From NCBI RefSeq assembly GCF_927798095.1, contig NZ_CAKMMF010000003.1:222612-286611 (forward strand): a stretch of DNA of 64,000 nucleotides. The letters are read 5' to 3'. The position numbers were made by a program, and so were the translations under genes. Origin of the DNA: Paenibacillus plantiphilus (GTDB taxonomy: Bacteria; Bacillota; Bacilli; Paenibacillales; Paenibacillaceae). This document shows, piece after piece, positions 62,916 to 64,000 of this stretch (positions within the stretch are counted from its first letter, which is position 1; each line of letters begins with the position of its first letter). Below the pieces are notes generated by a model, which searched no databases, had not been told where the DNA came from, and worked only from the letters and a program-made list of their open reading frames with translations.

Positions 62916-62935
62916 GACCAGGAGGTTCCAGCAAA

Positions 62936-63817
62936 GTGACATTGCTCTCTTCATCTGGAGTTCAATCAGGAATTGGCTCCCTACAGCTAAGCTTTTTCGG
63001 CGCCGGCTCGATGGCCGAAGCCATCGTTCGCGGAATACTGGATCGCGGACTTATCGAGCCTGACCACATCAGTGTCATCAACCGGCAAAATAGCGCGAGG
63101 CTAGAGGAGCTTGCACAACGCTATGGCGTGCAGGCCCCTCCTGACGAAGAAGCCAAGCTGGCTATGCTTCGCCATGCAGATGTTATTTTTCTCGCGATGA
63201 AACCGAAGGATGCAGCTGCCGCGATCAAGCAGCTTCGCCAGCTCGTTACTGCCGATACATTAATCGTGTCGGTTATTGCCGGGCTGTCCATCCGCACAAT
63301 TGAGACACTGCTGGAGCAGCCTATGGCGATCGTCCGTACGATGCCCAATACGTCCAGCACGATTGGTCTGGGGGCAACTGGAATCAGCTTCTCTGAATCC
63401 GTTACAACCGAGCAGCGCAAACTGGCAGAAACGATTTTCCAAGCGGTCGGTCTGACCTCTATTGTAGAAGAGCCTCTTCTCGATGTCGTGACAGGTGTCT
63501 CCGGAAGCGGACCCGCCTACGTTTACTACCTAATGGAGGGCATGATCACAGCAGGACGTCAGCTTGGTCTAACTGAAGAGGCTGCACGCGAGCTGACCGT
63601 GCAGACGGTGCTCGGAGCTGCTCATATGGTGCAGGCGACCAACGAGAACCCTGCTGATCTTCGCCGTAAAGTTACTTCGCCTAACGGCACCACTCAAGCT
63701 GCAATTGAAACGCTTGACGAGCACAACTTCTCGCAGGCGATTGTCCACGCGATCGATCGTGCTGCCAAGCGCGCAGCTGAGCTGGGCGCAGATATTGAGA
63801 GGAATGCAACGTCATGA
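62936..63817 (+). CDS. proC: Pyrroline-5-carboxylate reductase
   Basis: 293 residues from GTG 62936, with AGGAGG 10 nt upstream. Last step of proline synthesis, NAD(P)H-dependent. Rossmann motif FFGAGSMAEAIVRGIL; further motifs VIFLAMKPKDAAAAI, IVRTMPNTSSTIGLG and GVSGSGPAYVYYLMEGMITA, ending with RRKVTSPNGTTQAAIETLDE. Its N-terminus is extended by about 15 residues relative to the Rossmann strand. The stop overlaps the mtnW start. Confidence 0.95.
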   Translation: MTLLSSSGVQSGIGSLQLSFFGAGSMAEAIVRGILDRGLIEPDHISVINRQNSARLEELAQRYGVQAPPDEEAKLAMLRHADVIFLAMKPKDAAAAIKQLRQLVTADTLIVSVIAGLSIRTIETLLEQPMAIVRTMPNTSSTIGLGATGISFSESVTTEQRKLAETIFQAVGLTSIVEEPLLDVVTGVSGSGPAYVYYLMEGMITAGRQLGLTEEAARELTVQTVLGAAHMVQATNENPADLRRKVTSPNGTTQAAIETLDEHNFSQAIVHAIDRAAKRAAELGADIERNATS

Positions 63818-64000
63818 GCAACAATTACTGTATCGCTACCTACCGTTGCCATGATGATGCAGCAGATTTCCATAAGAAAGCACAGGGAATAGCCGTCGGC
63901 CTGACCGTCGGAAGCTGGACTGAGCTGCCCGAGGCGCGCAAAGCCGAAATGGAGAAGCATCTAGGCCGCGTTATCTCTGTTACTGTACATGAGCCTGAGG
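63814..64000 (+). CDS. mtnW: RuBisCO-like 2,3-diketo-5-methylthiopentyl-1-phosphate enolase, 5' part
   Basis: ATG 63814 overlaps the proC stop (ATGA); 62 codons are visible before the window ends. The segment YCIATYRCHDDAADFHKKAQ followed by GIAVGLTVGSWTELPEA and HLGRVISVTVHEPE matches the N-terminal domain of RuBisCO-like proteins of the MtnW type. This enzyme acts in the methionine salvage pathway. Catalytic residues lie beyond the edge, so the subclass is inferred from mtnE and mtnU nearby. Confidence 0.85.
   Translation, partial: MSNNYCIATYRCHDDAADFHKKAQGIAVGLTVGSWTELPEARKAEMEKHLGRVISVTVHEPE

Overview
This window reads as a chromosomal segment of a mid-GC, endospore-forming Firmicute of the Paenibacillus type. 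The grounds are a gerA-type germinant receptor operon, a GerMN lipoprotein, an S-layer-homology protein, a T-box leader on proBA, a double-headed DynA-like dynamin, Firmicute-style parE-parC, and strong AGGAGG ribosome binding sites throughout. No rRNA, tRNA, CRISPR array, insertion sequence or prophage was recognised.

Layout. (1) 16220 down to the left edge, minus strand: one apparent seven-gene operon that I cannot assign to a described system. It encodes two paralogous large proteins with a C-terminal NHL-like propeller, two related proteins with a shared N-terminal domain (one with a polyglycine tail), a second polyglycine protein, a pentapeptide-repeat protein, and a type I polyketide synthase (KS-AT-DH, KR cut by the edge). 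A roughly 70-residue module recurs six times across two of these proteins. An inverted repeat surrounds a TATAAT upstream of the operon. (2) 16997-18120, plus: an acetyltransferase-like protein, a 62-residue companion and a small membrane protein. (3) 22036-18125, minus: spore germination gerAA-gerAC-gerAB. (4) 23268-22158, minus: a PadR regulator with a HAAS-like membrane protein and a palindromic operator. (5) 24893-32310: a zinc-ribbon/low-complexity membrane protein, an orphan LuxR-type response regulator, an XRE repressor with a palindrome inside its own promoter, a divergent 7TM-DISM histidine kinase / OmpR-type regulator pair, then methyltransferase, RluA-type pseudouridine synthase and CapA-like lipoprotein genes translationally coupled to the regulator.

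(6) 32391-32930: a 113-bp tandem repeat array; a related array in inverted orientation lies at 53481-53942. (7) 38468-33964, minus: parE and parC, each preceded by the same hairpin-forming repeat just upstream of the ribosome binding site. (8) 53115-38855, all minus: ABC exporter, SGNH hydrolase, purT, dynamin, a small unknown protein, nth, the SLH protein, the GerMN lipoprotein and a cell wall amidase. (9) 54138-57254: leuCD divergent from a LysR regulator, with a dyad next to the leuC promoter. (10) 57424 to the right edge: methionine salvage genes mtnU, mtnE and the start of mtnW. A complete proline biosynthesis set, proBAC behind a proline-type T-box, sits between mtnE and mtnW.

Most housekeeping calls are firm. 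The first 16 kb, the two 113-bp arrays and the parE/parC leader repeats are the least explained parts.
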